Notes: generated from the sequence alone by a model not told the origin. Counted from the stretch's first letter, positions 10,391 to 19,784 are shown. The stretch: DNA of 64,000 bases from Enterobacter cloacae complex sp. R_G8 (GCF_024599795.1 NZ_CP102246.1:3038001-3102000), one strand, 5' to 3'. Numbers and translations are program-made.

Positions 10391-10858
10391 ATGATTTTAC
10401 GTGTACTGGGCGTTTCGCTGATTGGTTTAACCCTGGCTGGCTGTGTGAATGACAGTTCACTTTCTGGCGACGTTTATAGCGCTTCTGAAGCGAAACAGGT
10501 TCAGAACGTGACTTACGGTACTATTGTTAACGCACGTCCTGTTCAGATTCAGGGTGGCGACGAAAACAACGTCATGGGCGCCATTGGCGGCGCGGTTCTG
10601 GGTGGCTTCCTGGGTAACACCGTAGGCGGTGGTACCGGCCGTTCTCTGGCAACTGCGGCAGGTGCCGTGGCAGGTGGCGTAGCAGGCCAGGGCGTTCAGG
10701 GTGCGATGAACAAAACCCAGGGTGTGGAGCTGGAAATCCGTAAAGACGACGGCAGCACCATCATGGTTGTACAGAAACAAGGCAGCACCCGCTTCTCTGC
10801 TGGTCAGCGCGTCGTGCTGGCAAGCAACGGTAGCCAGGTTACCGTTTCTCCGCGTTAA
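10391..10858 (+). CDS. slyB: SlyB outer-membrane lipoprotein
   Basis: 155-residue lipoprotein of the SlyB/Pcp family. The signal peptide ends Leu-Ala-Gly-Cys with Cys-18 as the lipidation site, followed by a Gly-rich glycine-zipper stretch (roughly residues 58-105) that packs in the outer membrane, and a small C-terminal beta domain. SlyB helps preserve outer-membrane integrity under PhoPQ-inducing stress. The start at 10391 follows an AGGAG site and gives the E. coli length of 155. Monocistronic, with a PhoP-type promoter before it and a terminator after it. Confidence 0.95.
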   Translation: MILRVLGVSLIGLTLAGCVNDSSLSGDVYSASEAKQVQNVTYGTIVNARPVQIQGGDENNVMGAIGGAVLGGFLGNTVGGGTGRSLATAAGAVAGGVAGQGVQGAMNKTQGVELEIRKDDGSTIMVVQKQGSTRFSAGQRVVLASNGSQVTVSPR

Positions 10859-10862
10859 TTCA

Positions 10863-10897
10863 TAAAGGATGTGGCTTTCAGGCCACATCCTTTTACA
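10863..10897 (+). terminator. Terminator of slyB
   Basis: AAAGGATGTGGC / GCCACATCCTTTT stem just after the slyB stop, ending in a four-T run. It could work in both directions. Confidence 0.8.
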
Positions 10898-11055
10898 AAA
10901 AGCATCATTAAAATAAATATATTTACAAACCCCATTCACGCTATCAATAATTAACTTCCTCGTATCTTGTTCCTGCGCAAAGTATTCCCCCCGCATTGCC
11001 GTTAGACTAATCTCAATTCTCTTTTTGCAATTTATTATATTTTATTAAAAACCCT

Positions 11056-12420
11056 ATGCTTGCGATTACCCGATACGTGAAAAAACCTTATATTCCGTTC
11101 TGTTTAGGCTGCATTGTCGTTATTGGAATATTACAATTTCTGTTTTTAAAACTGGTCGAATGGGTGCCGTCATTCTCACCACTTTTATTCCCTACACTTA
11201 CCATTTTTTTACTGGTATTCCATCTGTTTATTGCCTGTTTTATGGCGATGAAATACTGGTGTGACAGAAGGCGACTGTATCTGATTGCCATCGCTTTCGC
11301 CTTTGGCGGCTCGGCCCTGCTGATGGTGGGAACGCTCACCAGCTTCCCGGCATGGCTTGATCTCTATCAGTTCAACGTCGTGGACTATAACGATGCGATG
11401 ATTTTCTTTATGTTCCGCCATCTGTTAATGGCGGTGCTGATGATCGTGTCGGCCTTACTTTATATCGTCAGGGATAATCCGCTTCCACGCATGGCGCATA
11501 TTTCCATTGTTGTCGCCACGTTTCTGTTTACGGTTATCATGGTCATGCTGGCATGGATCTATTCCAGCCATTCGCCGTGGCTGTCACTGGACCTGGTGGA
11601 TAATGAAACCCACCAATTTATGGTTCTCTGGAGCCATGCGATTAACATCGTCTTAATTATTCTTTGGGTAGTGACATTAGCAACGCTAATGCTTATAACC
11701 CGCGTCCGCAATCTTTTCTGGGTGGGCGGTAATTTCTTATGCGTCTGTTATATCGTGACACTGGCGATGTTATTAGCGGGCGGACATGCCGAGGATATCT
11801 CCTGGTATCGTGCGCGCTTATTTGAAACCGTGGCGACGTTACTGATTATATTTGTCCTGCTGTACGACGTCTTTCAGCTGTATCGCGACTCGCATCTGAA
11901 ATATCAGCAGTCTTATCAGAACTCAATTCGCGATCCCCTGACCCGTCTCTACAATCGCAGCTATTTTTACGATGCGCTCAATCAGGCACTGAGTACCAGC
12001 AAAGCCAGCCGCCCTGTTTCGGTTATCGTCAGCGATCTCGATCGTTTCAAACGCATCAATGACTGCTACGGCCACCTGCAGGGGGACAAAGTGCTGCAGT
12101 TTGTGGCGAACCTGCTGATGGACTCTGTGCGACCGCAGGACATTGCTGCTCGTATAGGCGGCGAGGAGTTCGTATTGATGTTAACCAACACCTCTTCGGA
12201 AGCAGCGTACCGGGTTGCAGAACGCATCAGGCTGAATTTGAGCAGTTTTGATAAGACCAGCAGCGAGGGTCAGCTACCGGAACCGATAACCATCAGTATG
12301 GGCGTCTTTACGGCAACGTCAGTAGACGTGACCGCTGAAGAGTGCGTTGGAAATGCTGACAAAGCGATGTACGAGGCGAAAGAGACAGGTCGCAACCGGG
12401 TTATCGTGTTCAGAGGATAA
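11056..12420 (+). CDS. Membrane-anchored diguanylate cyclase (GGDEF domain)
   Basis: 454-residue protein. Residues 1-275 hold about eight hydrophobic segments, resembling a MASE4-type integral sensor. Residues 285-452 form a GGDEF domain: the active-site motif is Gly-Gly-Glu-Glu-Phe at 368-372, a form compatible with activity, and an Arg-Pro-Gln-Asp RxxD inhibitory site at 359-362 lies five residues before it, so product inhibition by c-di-GMP is expected. No EAL domain. It sits between slyB and slyA, which are neighbours in E. coli, so it is an insertion in this lineage or a loss elsewhere. The upstream 158 bases are AT-rich. The signal sensed is unknown. Confidence 0.9.
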   Translation: MLAITRYVKKPYIPFCLGCIVVIGILQFLFLKLVEWVPSFSPLLFPTLTIFLLVFHLFIACFMAMKYWCDRRRLYLIAIAFAFGGSALLMVGTLTSFPAWLDLYQFNVVDYNDAMIFFMFRHLLMAVLMIVSALLYIVRDNPLPRMAHISIVVATFLFTVIMVMLAWIYSSHSPWLSLDLVDNETHQFMVLWSHAINIVLIILWVVTLATLMLITRVRNLFWVGGNFLCVCYIVTLAMLLAGGHAEDISWYRARLFETVATLLIIFVLLYDVFQLYRDSHLKYQQSYQNSIRDPLTRLYNRSYFYDALNQALSTSKASRPVSVIVSDLDRFKRINDCYGHLQGDKVLQFVANLLMDSVRPQDIAARIGGEEFVLMLTNTSSEAAYRVAERIRLNLSSFDKTSSEGQLPEPITISMGVFTATSVDVTAEECVGNADKAMYEAKETGRNRVIVFRG

Positions 12421-12421
12421 A

Positions 12422-12448
12422 AGGCCTTGCGAATGCAAGGCCTGATAT
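12422..12448 (-). terminator. Convergent terminator between the GGDEF gene and slyA
   Basis: AGGCCTTGC / GCAAGGCCT perfect 9-bp stem with a 4-base loop (12422-12443). On the minus strand it is followed by TTTTATCC, so it fits slyA; it may also stop the GGDEF transcript. Confidence 0.7.
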
Positions 12449-12450
12449 GG

Positions 12451-12894
12451 TCAGGCGTCGCGTGCCTGCAGCTCGTGAATGTTCTGCTCAAGGCGTCCAA
12501 TCAGACTGATGAGCATTTCAAGCTCCGCAGGTGAAACACCGGACAGGATCTCGCCGCGCGTTTTGGTAATCACCGCTTCCATTTCAGTGATAATGGGAGC
12601 CGCTTTCTCGGTGAGTTTAATCCGCTTGGCGCGACGGTCGCTGGCACAGGTTTGTCGGGAGATCAGTCCCTTCTCTTCCAGTTGATCAAGCGTTCGCACC
12701 AGCGACGGCTGCTCAATACCGATCGCTTTTGCCAGTTGAATTTGTGACTGGTCGGGCGGCAGCTGATGAATGTTGTGCAGCGTGACCCAATGCGTCTGTG
12801 TCAATTCCAGAGGTTTCAGGCGATGGTCAATCAGAGCACGCCAGACGCGTACCAACCTTGCCAGATCAGAACCTAATGGCGATTCCAATTTCAT
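12451..12894 (-). CDS. slyA: SlyA, MarR-family transcriptional regulator
   Basis: 147-residue winged-helix regulator that binds DNA as a dimer and often relieves H-NS silencing of envelope and virulence genes. The recognition region [15 protein letters not shown] and wing Asp-Arg-Arg-Ala-Lys-Arg match E. coli and Salmonella SlyA almost exactly. The ATG at 12894 follows an AAGGAGAT site. The C-terminus is slightly longer (147 versus 144-146). A SlyA operator lies just upstream, consistent with autoregulation and control of the divergent ydhIJK. Confidence 0.97.
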   Translation of the reverse strand: MKLESPLGSDLARLVRVWRALIDHRLKPLELTQTHWVTLHNIHQLPPDQSQIQLAKAIGIEQPSLVRTLDQLEEKGLISRQTCASDRRAKRIKLTEKAAPIITEMEAVITKTRGEILSGVSPAELEMLISLIGRLEQNIHELQARDA

Positions 12895-12904
12895 CTCCTT
12901 ATAA

Positions 12905-12916
12905 TTAGCTTGCTAA
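12905..12916. promoter_or_regulatory. SlyA operator between slyA and ydhI
   Basis: TTAGCTTGCTAA is the reverse complement of the published SlyA consensus TTAGCAAGCTAA with no mismatch. It lies 11 bases upstream of the slyA start, where it would block slyA transcription and could act on the divergent ydhIJK operon. Confidence 0.85.
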
Positions 12917-13080
12917 GTTATTATACTGATTTTAGAATAGTGTGCAGCATTTGTATTGCCAAAACAAATGCATTACGACATTCATCAAACTTAAAACTAT
13001 GACTTACACTGAAAAGTGATGTTTCATCTCATTAAGACAAGCCATCCCGGCATTCTGTTCACTGCAAAGGATCTCTGCTC

Positions 13081-13317
13081 GTGACGTTTTTTCATCGCTC
13101 AGAGGGGCTGCCCCTTCAGGACCTGATCTTCGGTGCATCAGTCTACTTTCCTCCCCTGTTTAAAGCCGTTCTGGTGGGCTTTCTGATCTGGCTTGTCGCC
13201 CATCGTCTGCTTCGCGACTGGATGTATTCTGGTGAGATCTGGCACCCCATGTTGATGGATCTCTCTTTGTTCGCCCTCTCCGTGTGTCTTGGTCTTGCCG
13301 TATTGATTGTGTGGTGA
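13081..13317 (+). CDS. ydhI: YdhI, DUF1656 small membrane protein
   Basis: 78-residue protein with two hydrophobic segments (roughly 21-41 and 57-77). The DUF1656 family is found as the first gene of HlyD/FUSC efflux operons, and the motif [12 protein letters not shown] is conserved with E. coli YdhI of equal length. The start is GTG at 13081, giving the E. coli length; the ribosome site is weak. ydhJ follows after 2 bases. Likely a small accessory of the YdhJK transporter. Confidence 0.92.
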   Translation: MTFFHRSEGLPLQDLIFGASVYFPPLFKAVLVGFLIWLVAHRLLRDWMYSGEIWHPMLMDLSLFALSVCLGLAVLIVW

Positions 13318-13319
13318 CT

Positions 13320-14180
13320 ATGCCCCTGAAAACGCTGAAGTACTTTTCCACCCTTTTTGTCCTGGCTCTGGCCCTGGTGGCCGGATGGTGGTTGTGGAAT
13401 TATTATATGCAGTCCCCCTGGACACGTGACGGCAAAGTCCGCGCTGAGCAGGTCAGTATCACCCCGCAGGTATCGGGCAGTATTACGGCGCTTCTGGTTA
13501 AGGATAACCAGTTCGTTAAAAAGGGAGATGTTTTATTCCGCATTGACGATACCCCCTATCATATTGCGATCCTTAACGCCCAGGCACAGTTGGCTAAGGC
13601 CCAGACTGAGCTGGCAAAAGCGAACAACGAAGCCACGCGTCGTCGGCATTTATCACAAAACTATATCTCCGCCGAAGACCTGGATACCGCCAACATCAAC
13701 GTCAAGGCGATGCAGGCCAGCGTCAATGTGGCTGAGGCAACGCTCAAACAGGCGCAGTGGGAACTGACGCAAACCGTGGTACAGGCCCCTGTCGATGGGT
13801 GGGTGACGAACCTCTCTGCCCGCGTGGGTAATTATGCCACCACCGGCCAACCGATTTTCGCGCTGGTCGACAGCCACTCGTTCTACGTGGTGGGCTATTT
13901 TGAAGAGACCAAACTTCGCCATATTCGGGAAGGTGCCCCTGCCACGATAACGCTTTATAGTGGCTCGCAAAGGTTACAGGGTCACGTATCCAGCATTGGC
14001 CGTGCTATTTACGATCAGAGCGTTGAAACCGATTCGGGCCTGGTTGCCGACATCAAACCGAATGTCCCCTGGGTACGTCTGGCCCAGCGCGTGCCAGTTA
14101 GGGTGGAATTTGACCACTTACCGCAGGGCTTAACGCTGGTTTCCGGCACAACCTGTACTGTCTCCATCGGAACACCCTGA
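13320..14180 (+). CDS. ydhJ: YdhJ, HlyD-family membrane fusion protein
   Basis: 286-residue periplasmic adaptor. An N-terminal membrane anchor (residues 8-27) precedes a biotinyl-lipoyl-like half (Pro-Gln-Val-Ser-Gly-Ser-Ile, about 50-56), a short alpha-helical hairpin and the second lipoyl half (Ala-Pro-Val-Asp-Gly-Trp-Val). The ATG at 13320 is preferred to an upstream in-frame ATG at 13284 inside ydhI because it directly follows the ydhI stop and gives the E. coli length. Partner of YdhK in an AaeAB-like efflux pair; substrate unknown. Confidence 0.93.
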   Translation: MPLKTLKYFSTLFVLALALVAGWWLWNYYMQSPWTRDGKVRAEQVSITPQVSGSITALLVKDNQFVKKGDVLFRIDDTPYHIAILNAQAQLAKAQTELAKANNEATRRRHLSQNYISAEDLDTANINVKAMQASVNVAEATLKQAQWELTQTVVQAPVDGWVTNLSARVGNYATTGQPIFALVDSHSFYVVGYFEETKLRHIREGAPATITLYSGSQRLQGHVSSIGRAIYDQSVETDSGLVADIKPNVPWVRLAQRVPVRVEFDHLPQGLTLVSGTTCTVSIGTP

Positions 14181-16207
14181 TGAATGCCTTCTCCTGGCGA
14201 AACCTGCCGTGGATGAAAGCAACGCGCCCTCAGTGGCGCTACGCCCTGCGCAACGGCATTGCCATGTGCCTTGCGCTGAGCATTGCCTATTATCTGAACC
14301 TTGACGAACCTTACTGGGCAATGACCTCCGCGGCGGTCGTGAGCTTCCCGACCGTTGGCGGCGTGATCAGTAAAAGTCTCGGGCGCATCGCGGGCAGCCT
14401 GCTGGGTGCCACGGCGGCGCTGATCATTGCAGGCCATACGCTCAACGATCCGTGGCTCTTTTTACTGAGCATGGCGGCATGGCTGGGGTGCTGCACCTGG
14501 GCCTGCGCCCACTTTACCAATAACGTCGCCTACGCCTTTCAGCTGGCGGGCTATACCGCCGCGATTATTGCCTTTCCGGTGGTTAACGTTCTCGACACCA
14601 CCGAGTTATGGGACATCGCCCAGGCGCGCGTCTGCGAAGTCATTGTCGGTATTCTGAGCGGCGGGTTCATGATGATGATCCTCCCCAGTACCTCTGACGG
14701 CACCGCGCTTATCACAGCGCTGAAGACCATGCATACCCGCTTGCTGGAACATGCGAGCCTGCTCTGGCAGCCGGATACTAACGATGAGATTCGCCTGGCG
14801 CATGAAAAGGTGATTGGTCAGATCCTGACCATGAATCTGCTACGCATTCAGGCCTTCTGGAGCCACTACCGTTTTCGCCGACAGAACACTCTGCTGAACT
14901 ATCTGCTCCACCAGCAGTTACGGATGACCAGTGCGATCTCCAGCCTGCGCCGGATGTTGCTCAACTGGTCAACGCCACCGGAAAACACCCGCGCCATCAT
15001 TGAAACGCTGCTCGCGACCCTCGCCCGCCCGGATGCCGACATTTACACCGTGGCCCGTATTATCGCCCCGCTCGCGCCCAAAGATGAGTATGATTATCGC
15101 CATCGCGCCTTCTGGCAGCGTCTGAACTACTTTTGCCGGTTGTACCTGCGCAGCAGTCGCTGGATCAAGGCCGTCGAAAATGCCACGCCGATAACGGAAT
15201 TCGCCGTTCCCAGTAGCCCGGCCCTGGCGCGGCACACCGACTATCTGGAAGCGTTGTGGAGCGGTTTTCGGACCTTTTGCGCACTGACACTGGTGGGGGC
15301 ATGGAGCATTACCACCCAGTGGGAATCGGGCTCCGCCGCGCTCACGCTTGCCGCCATCAGTTGCGTGCTCTACTCCGTTGCCGCCTCACCCTTCAACTCG
15401 CTTACGCTACTGCTGCGCACGCTGGTGTTGCTATCGCTGTTCAGCTTTGTGGTCAAGTTCGGCCTCATGGTGCAGATAAGCGACCTGTGGCAGTTCCTGC
15501 TGTTTCTGTTTCCGCTGTTAACCACTATGCAGCTTCTGAAGCTGCAAATGCCCAAACTGGCGGGTCTCTGGGGTCAGCTGATTGTCTTTATGGGCTCGTT
15601 CATCTCGGTAACGAACCCGCCGGTTTATGATTACGCCGATTTTCTCAATGATAATCTGGCAAAAATCCTTGGCGTGGGTCTGGCGTGGCTGGCTTTTGCC
15701 GTATTACGCCCCGGCTCAGACGCACGCAAAAGCCGACGCCATATCCGCGAGCTTCGTCGGGGGTTTGTCGATCAGCTCAGCCGTAAACCGCATCTGCGCG
15801 AGAGTGAGTATGAATCGCTGGTGTACCACCATGTCAGCCAGCTCAACAACAGCCAGGACTCGCTTTCGCGCCGCTGGCTGCTGCGCTGGGGAGTGGTCCT
15901 GCTGAACTGTTCCCATGTGGTCTGGCAACTTCGCGCATGGGAGACACGGTCCGATCCGCTGTCGCAGGTGCGTGACGTGTGCATTTCCCTGCTTCGCGAT
16001 GTGATGAGTGAACGTGGTGTTCAGCAACGCCCTCTGGAAGCGACGCTGACTGAGCTGCAGCGGATCTGCGATAGCCTTGCACACCACCATCAGCCCGCCG
16101 CGCGTGATTTAGCGTCGATAATCTGGCGGCTGCACTGTTCCCTGTCACAGCTGGAACAAGCGCCACCGCCGGGAACGATTGGGGATCAGATCACTCCGCA
16201 GGCATAG
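14180..16207 (+). CDS. ydhK: YdhK, FUSC-family efflux transporter
   Basis: 675-residue inner-membrane protein of the fusaric acid resistance (FUSC/AaeB) family. Two blocks of about five to six hydrophobic segments (roughly 25-165 and 355-500) are separated and followed by cytoplasmic helical regions, the duplicated layout of this family. It starts in the ydhJ stop codon (TGATG), so translation is coupled. The last 22 bases overlap the 3' end of the convergent sodC. Probably exports aromatic acids or similar compounds; substrate not known. Control by SlyA is suggested by the operator upstream of ydhI. Confidence 0.93.
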   Translation: MNAFSWRNLPWMKATRPQWRYALRNGIAMCLALSIAYYLNLDEPYWAMTSAAVVSFPTVGGVISKSLGRIAGSLLGATAALIIAGHTLNDPWLFLLSMAAWLGCCTWACAHFTNNVAYAFQLAGYTAAIIAFPVVNVLDTTELWDIAQARVCEVIVGILSGGFMMMILPSTSDGTALITALKTMHTRLLEHASLLWQPDTNDEIRLAHEKVIGQILTMNLLRIQAFWSHYRFRRQNTLLNYLLHQQLRMTSAISSLRRMLLNWSTPPENTRAIIETLLATLARPDADIYTVARIIAPLAPKDEYDYRHRAFWQRLNYFCRLYLRSSRWIKAVENATPITEFAVPSSPALARHTDYLEALWSGFRTFCALTLVGAWSITTQWESGSAALTLAAISCVLYSVAASPFNSLTLLLRTLVLLSLFSFVVKFGLMVQISDLWQFLLFLFPLLTTMQLLKLQMPKLAGLWGQLIVFMGSFISVTNPPVYDYADFLNDNLAKILGVGLAWLAFAVLRPGSDARKSRRHIRELRRGFVDQLSRKPHLRESEYESLVYHHVSQLNNSQDSLSRRWLLRWGVVLLNCSHVVWQLRAWETRSDPLSQVRDVCISLLRDVMSERGVQQRPLEATLTELQRICDSLAHHHQPAARDLASIIWRLHCSLSQLEQAPPPGTIGDQITPQA

Positions 16208-16704
16208 CGTGCTCCACCACCACCAAGCGGTTTCGGCTGATCGGACATATTGTCGCCGCCGACGTGGATCATTAACGCCTTGCCTTTCACCTCATCCAGC
16301 TTTTTAAGGCGAGGCGCAACCACGGGATCCGTGGCTTTACCGTCGTTATTCACCACCAGCACGGGTAGATCGCCCAGATGGCCCATTCCGTTCGGGCCTT
16401 CATGCTTACCGGAACGTTGTGGGTCAAGGTGGCCGCCTGCCGCCTCTGCTGCCGAGGCTTTACCCTCTTTTAACGCCGGCTGACAACTGCCCTTAGCATG
16501 AACATGAAAACCATGTTCGCCGGGAGGCAGGGCTTTGAGATCGGGCGCAAATTCCAGTCCTTTGTCGGTTTCAGTAATTTTCACTGTGCCGATGGACTGA
16601 CCTACGCCCTGCGAGGTGACGAGATTCATTTCTACTTCATCGCTGGCTGCCTGCGCCCCTGCGCAAACAACCAGCGTGACCAGTGCCAGAGCAAAACGCT
16701 TCAT
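16186..16704 (-). CDS. sodC: Periplasmic Cu-Zn superoxide dismutase
   Basis: 172-residue SodC. Signal peptide Met-Lys-Arg-Phe-Ala to Ala-Gln-Ala (cleaved near residue 19-20). Copper ligands in Gly-Phe-His-Val-His and the later Ile-His-Val-Gly-Gly, zinc ligands in the His-Leu-Asp-Pro and His-Leu-Gly-Asp-Leu stretches, and the disulfide pair Cys in Gly-Ser-Cys and in Tyr-Ala-Cys-Gly-Val are visible. It dismutes superoxide in the periplasm. GGAGG precedes the ATG by 4-5 bases. 3' end overlaps ydhK tail to tail. Confidence 0.96.
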   Translation of the reverse strand: MKRFALALVTLVVCAGAQAASDEVEMNLVTSQGVGQSIGTVKITETDKGLEFAPDLKALPPGEHGFHVHAKGSCQPALKEGKASAAEAAGGHLDPQRSGKHEGPNGMGHLGDLPVLVVNNDGKATDPVVAPRLKKLDEVKGKALMIHVGGDNMSDQPKPLGGGGARYACGVI

Positions 16705-16784
16705 ATGACCTCCGCTGGTTATTTTTTGCCTCTTAAGTGTATACCAGGGGCAAAGATTTCACCGGAAAGTCACTTTTTACCGGT

Positions 16785-17681
16785 TTACGGTACGTCGTAA
16801 CCGAGCGCAGCTTTGCGGATGCGGAACCACTGCTGTCGGCTCATCTGCAACTCTTCCGCTGCCAGGGCAGAACGCACGCGTTCAATTTTACCGGAACCAA
16901 TAATCGGTAGCGGTTTCGACGGCAGACGCAGGATCCACGCGTAAACCACCTGTTCGATGTTCTCAGCGTTCAGTTCACGGGCAATGGTTTCCAGCTCATT
17001 GCGCAGCGGCTGGAATTCATCGTCATTGAACAGACGACCGCCACCGAGGCAGGACCACGCCATAGGACGGATACGCAGCTGTTGCAGCTGATCGAGCGTA
17101 CCATCCAGCAACAATGGCTGATGCACCGGGGAGATTTCCACCTGGTTGGTGGCCAGGGTGAAGGGCAGACGAGACTGCAGCAGCGCAAACTGCGCCGGGG
17201 TAAAGTTTGAGACGCCAAAATGACGCACTTTGCCGCTTTGATGCAGCGCCAGGAAAGCTTCAGCAACCTCATCGGCATCCATGAGCGGGTCGGGACGGTG
17301 GATCAGCAGCAGGTCGATATGATCCGTCGCCAGGTTCACCAGCGACTGCTCGGCGCTTTTGATGATGTGTGCGCTGTCGGTAATGTAATGACCAAGGGCA
17401 TGTTCAGGTTTTGCCGTCGTGGCAATACCGCATTTGGTGACAATTTCCATCCGCTCACGCAGCGCCGGAACCAGCTTGAGGGCTTCTCCGAACGCGGCTT
17501 CACACGCATAGCCGCCATAAATGTCAGCATGATCGACGGTGGTGATCCCTAAATCGAGGTGCTCCTCAATGAAGCTCGCCAGCTGCAGGGGGGACATATT
17601 CCAGTCCATCAGGCGCCAGTAACCCATCACAAAGCGGGAGAATTCTGGCCCCTGGGGGGCAAGGGTAATACGCTGAACCAT
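16785..17681 (-). CDS. ydhF: YdhF, aldo/keto reductase family oxidoreductase
   Basis: 298-residue TIM-barrel NADP-dependent oxidoreductase. The catalytic tetrad is visible: Asp in Thr-Val-Asp-His-Ala-Asp-Ile-Tyr, the Tyr four residues later, Lys in Val-Thr-Lys-Cys-Gly, and His in Leu-Leu-Ile-His-Arg-Pro-Asp-Pro. The C-terminal Pro-Ile-Ile-Gly-Ser-Gly-Lys segment binds the cofactor phosphate. Start ATG follows a GAGGAAAA site. Same length and position as E. coli YdhF, next to sodC. Physiological substrate unknown. Confidence 0.93.
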   Translation of the reverse strand: MVQRITLAPQGPEFSRFVMGYWRLMDWNMSPLQLASFIEEHLDLGITTVDHADIYGGYACEAAFGEALKLVPALRERMEIVTKCGIATTAKPEHALGHYITDSAHIIKSAEQSLVNLATDHIDLLLIHRPDPLMDADEVAEAFLALHQSGKVRHFGVSNFTPAQFALLQSRLPFTLATNQVEISPVHQPLLLDGTLDQLQQLRIRPMAWSCLGGGRLFNDDEFQPLRNELETIARELNAENIEQVVYAWILRLPSKPLPIIGSGKIERVRSALAAEELQMSRQQWFRIRKAALGYDVP

Positions 17682-17729
17682 AACATTTTCCTCAAGGAAG
17701 TGATGTCATGAGTATACGCAATTACCGTG

Positions 17730-17969
17730 TTAAAACAGTGAAGGTTGCTGGGGTTCTTCGGTTTCACCCGGCTTGTTTGCACGTATTTTGCGCAGAAACC
17801 GCTGGCGGCAGAGGCGAAGCACCTCCTGCTTTTGCGTGTCGCTGAAATGTTGCCAGTTAAACCGCTCGTCGCGGGTACGCATACACCCACGGCAATACCC
17901 GCGTTCATCCACCTGACAAATCCCCCGGCACGGGCTCTGGATGGGGAAAAACTCCAGCTGCTCTGCCAC
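17730..17969 (-). CDS. ydhL: YdhL, DUF1289 zinc-ribbon-like small protein
   Basis: 79-residue DUF1289 protein. The core Pro-Cys-Arg-Gly-Ile-Cys-Gln and Gly-Tyr-Cys-Arg-Gly-Cys has four Cys that probably bind a metal. The start is the GTG at 17969 (Met-Ala-Glu-Gln-Leu-Glu-Phe-Phe), 4 bases after GGAGGTGA, which gives exactly the E. coli length; the open frame continues upstream to 18053 without another good ribosome site. Function unknown; often near oxidoreductases. Divergent from the EptA-like gene, whose promoter region it borders. Confidence 0.9.
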   Translation of the reverse strand: MAEQLEFFPIQSPCRGICQVDERGYCRGCMRTRDERFNWQHFSDTQKQEVLRLCRQRFLRKIRANKPGETEEPQQPSLF

Positions 17970-18051
17970 GCTCACCTCCGAATACCGACACTCACCTACA
18001 GTGAAGACGTTAAACGCCCCACGTGCAAGGGCTTTACCACAGTTTTGTGGC

Positions 18052-18084
18052 ATTAAGGTTTCACTAATCTTCCCTCTCTATACT
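18052..18084 (+). promoter_or_regulatory. PmrA-box-like element and -10 box of the EptA-like gene
   Basis: ATTAAG (18052-18057), five bases, ACTAAT (18063-18068) resembles the PmrA direct repeat (CTTAAG-N5-CTTAAT type) with mismatches in both halves. A TATACT -10 box follows at 18079-18084. A start near 18091 would favour translation from 18118. The match is suggestive, not strong. Confidence 0.4.
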
Positions 18085-18117
18085 CGCCTCATCAATATGA
18101 TGACAGGTTTGTTTTCG

Positions 18118-19743
18118 ATGTGGTTAACGAAAAAGTTACAGTGTAACGATATAAAATTCACTCTGGGTTGTGCGCTTTTCTTCACGCTCTTAAACGCACT
18201 GTTTATTCAACGTAGCTGGGCCATTATTGCCCCGGTGCGGTTTCACGATATTCTCTTTGCCGCGTCCGTGCCGCTGGTGCTGTTCTGCGGCTGGGTGATT
18301 GTCTTCAGCCTGCTCAATATCCCCTTTATCCGTAAGCCGCTGCTGATCGTCTTAACTATCGGATGCGCCGCGGCCACCTATTTTATGTACACCTATGGTG
18401 CGGTTATCGATCAGAACATGATTGTTAACGTGTTCGAAACGAACTCCCAGGAGGCGACTGCGCTGGTCACGCCACAGATGATTCTGTGGATTGTCATTGC
18501 GGGACTGGTGCCTTCCGTGGTGTTAACGATGACGCGCATTCATACCGGAAAGTGGTGGTATGCCCTGCTGATGCGCGTTGCCGCCATGCTTGGCGCCCTG
18601 CTGGTGGTCATCCTTGTCGCCGCCGTGTTTTACAAAGATTACGCGTCACTGTTTCGCAATAATAAAAGCATCGTCAAGATGGTGACGCCGGCGAACTACG
18701 TCAGTGCCATGGTGAAATACAGCAAGATGCGCTGGTTTGCAGGCGACCAGACGCTGGTGCGTATTGGTGAAGATGCCCATAAGGGCCCACTGATTGCAGG
18801 TCAGAACAAGAAAACGGTTCTGGTGCTGGTTGTAGGTGAGGCCTCACGTGCCGCGAACTACTCGCTGAATGGTTATGGCCGTGAAACGAACCCGGAACTG
18901 AAAAAGCAGGATGTCATCAACTTCCCGCAGGCCACGTCATGCGGTACCGAAACGGCCGTTTCCGTTCCCTGCATGTTCTCCGGCATGACGCGCAGCAAAT
19001 ACGATGCTGACCTGGCGCATCACCAGGAAGGCTTGCTCGATGTGCTCAAACATGCGGGAATCAACCTGCTGTGGCGCGACAATGACGGCGGCTGTAAAGG
19101 TGCCTGCGACCGCGTACCCCATACCGATATGACCCAGTGGAACCTGGATCAGTTCTGCAAAGACAAGTCCTGTATTGATGATGTGAACTTCTACCGTCTC
19201 GACAACGTGCTGGACGGCCTGAAACAGGACACCGTACTGGTGATCCACCTGATGGGCAGCCACGGTCCGGCCTACTATCACCGTTATCCGGACAATTTCC
19301 GCAGGTTCACGCCGACCTGCGATACCAACGAAATTCAGGATTGCGATCACCAGGCGCTGATGAACACCTACGACAACACCATCCTGTATACCGACAGTAT
19401 GGTCAGTAAAACCATCGATGCGCTGAAAGCACGCCAGGCCAACATGAACACCGCGCTGATTTACCTTTCCGACCACGGCGAATCGCTGGGCGAAAGCGGA
19501 ATTTATCTGCACGGCACGCCGTACATGCTGGCGCCGGAGCAACAAACGCACATTCCGTTTATGTTCTGGTTATCACCGGACTATGCGAAAAACTTTGGAA
19601 TCAACGCGCAGTGCCTGCGCGACTACGCAGCAAAAAATGCGGTTTCGCAGGACAACCTGTTCTCTACCGTACTGGGTATGATGGACGTGAAATCAACGGT
19701 TTATCAGCAGCAACTGGATATTCTGAAGGTCTGCCGTCAATAA
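18118..19743 (+). CDS. EptA/MCR-family phosphoethanolamine transferase
   Basis: 541-residue inner-membrane enzyme with five N-terminal membrane helices (to about residue 170) and a periplasmic alkaline-phosphatase-fold domain. It should transfer phosphoethanolamine from phosphatidylethanolamine to lipid A. Metal/catalytic residues are present: Glu-241 (Val-Gly-Glu-Ala-Ser-Arg), nucleophile Thr-279 (Cys-Gly-Thr-Glu-Thr-Ala-Val-Ser), His-382, and Asp-452/His-453 (Ser-Asp-His-Gly-Glu-Ser). Cys-275/Cys-285 and further pairs match the disulfides of EptA and MCR-1. The start is placed at 18118 behind ACAGG; ATGs at 18097 and 18100 are alternatives. Not present at this locus in E. coli (ydhL-nemR). 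It is probably not the pmrCAB copy, since no pmrAB follows. Confidence 0.9.
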   Translation: MWLTKKLQCNDIKFTLGCALFFTLLNALFIQRSWAIIAPVRFHDILFAASVPLVLFCGWVIVFSLLNIPFIRKPLLIVLTIGCAAATYFMYTYGAVIDQNMIVNVFETNSQEATALVTPQMILWIVIAGLVPSVVLTMTRIHTGKWWYALLMRVAAMLGALLVVILVAAVFYKDYASLFRNNKSIVKMVTPANYVSAMVKYSKMRWFAGDQTLVRIGEDAHKGPLIAGQNKKTVLVLVVGEASRAANYSLNGYGRETNPELKKQDVINFPQATSCGTETAVSVPCMFSGMTRSKYDADLAHHQEGLLDVLKHAGINLLWRDNDGGCKGACDRVPHTDMTQWNLDQFCKDKSCIDDVNFYRLDNVLDGLKQDTVLVIHLMGSHGPAYYHRYPDNFRRFTPTCDTNEIQDCDHQALMNTYDNTILYTDSMVSKTIDALKARQANMNTALIYLSDHGESLGESGIYLHGTPYMLAPEQQTHIPFMFWLSPDYAKNFGINAQCLRDYAAKNAVSQDNLFSTVLGMMDVKSTVYQQQLDILKVCRQ

Positions 19744-19755
19744 ACTCACTTGCAA

Positions 19756-19771
19756 TAGACCGAACGGTCTA
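19756..19771. promoter_or_regulatory. NemR operator
   Basis: TAGACCGAACGGTCTA is a perfect TAGACC-N4-GGTCTA palindrome 13 bases upstream of the nemR start, the expected NemR box. A weaker relative (20410-20424, reading TAGTCGACTGGTCTA) lies between nemR and nemA. Confidence 0.85.
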
Positions 19772-19784
19772 TTAGAGTTCGACC

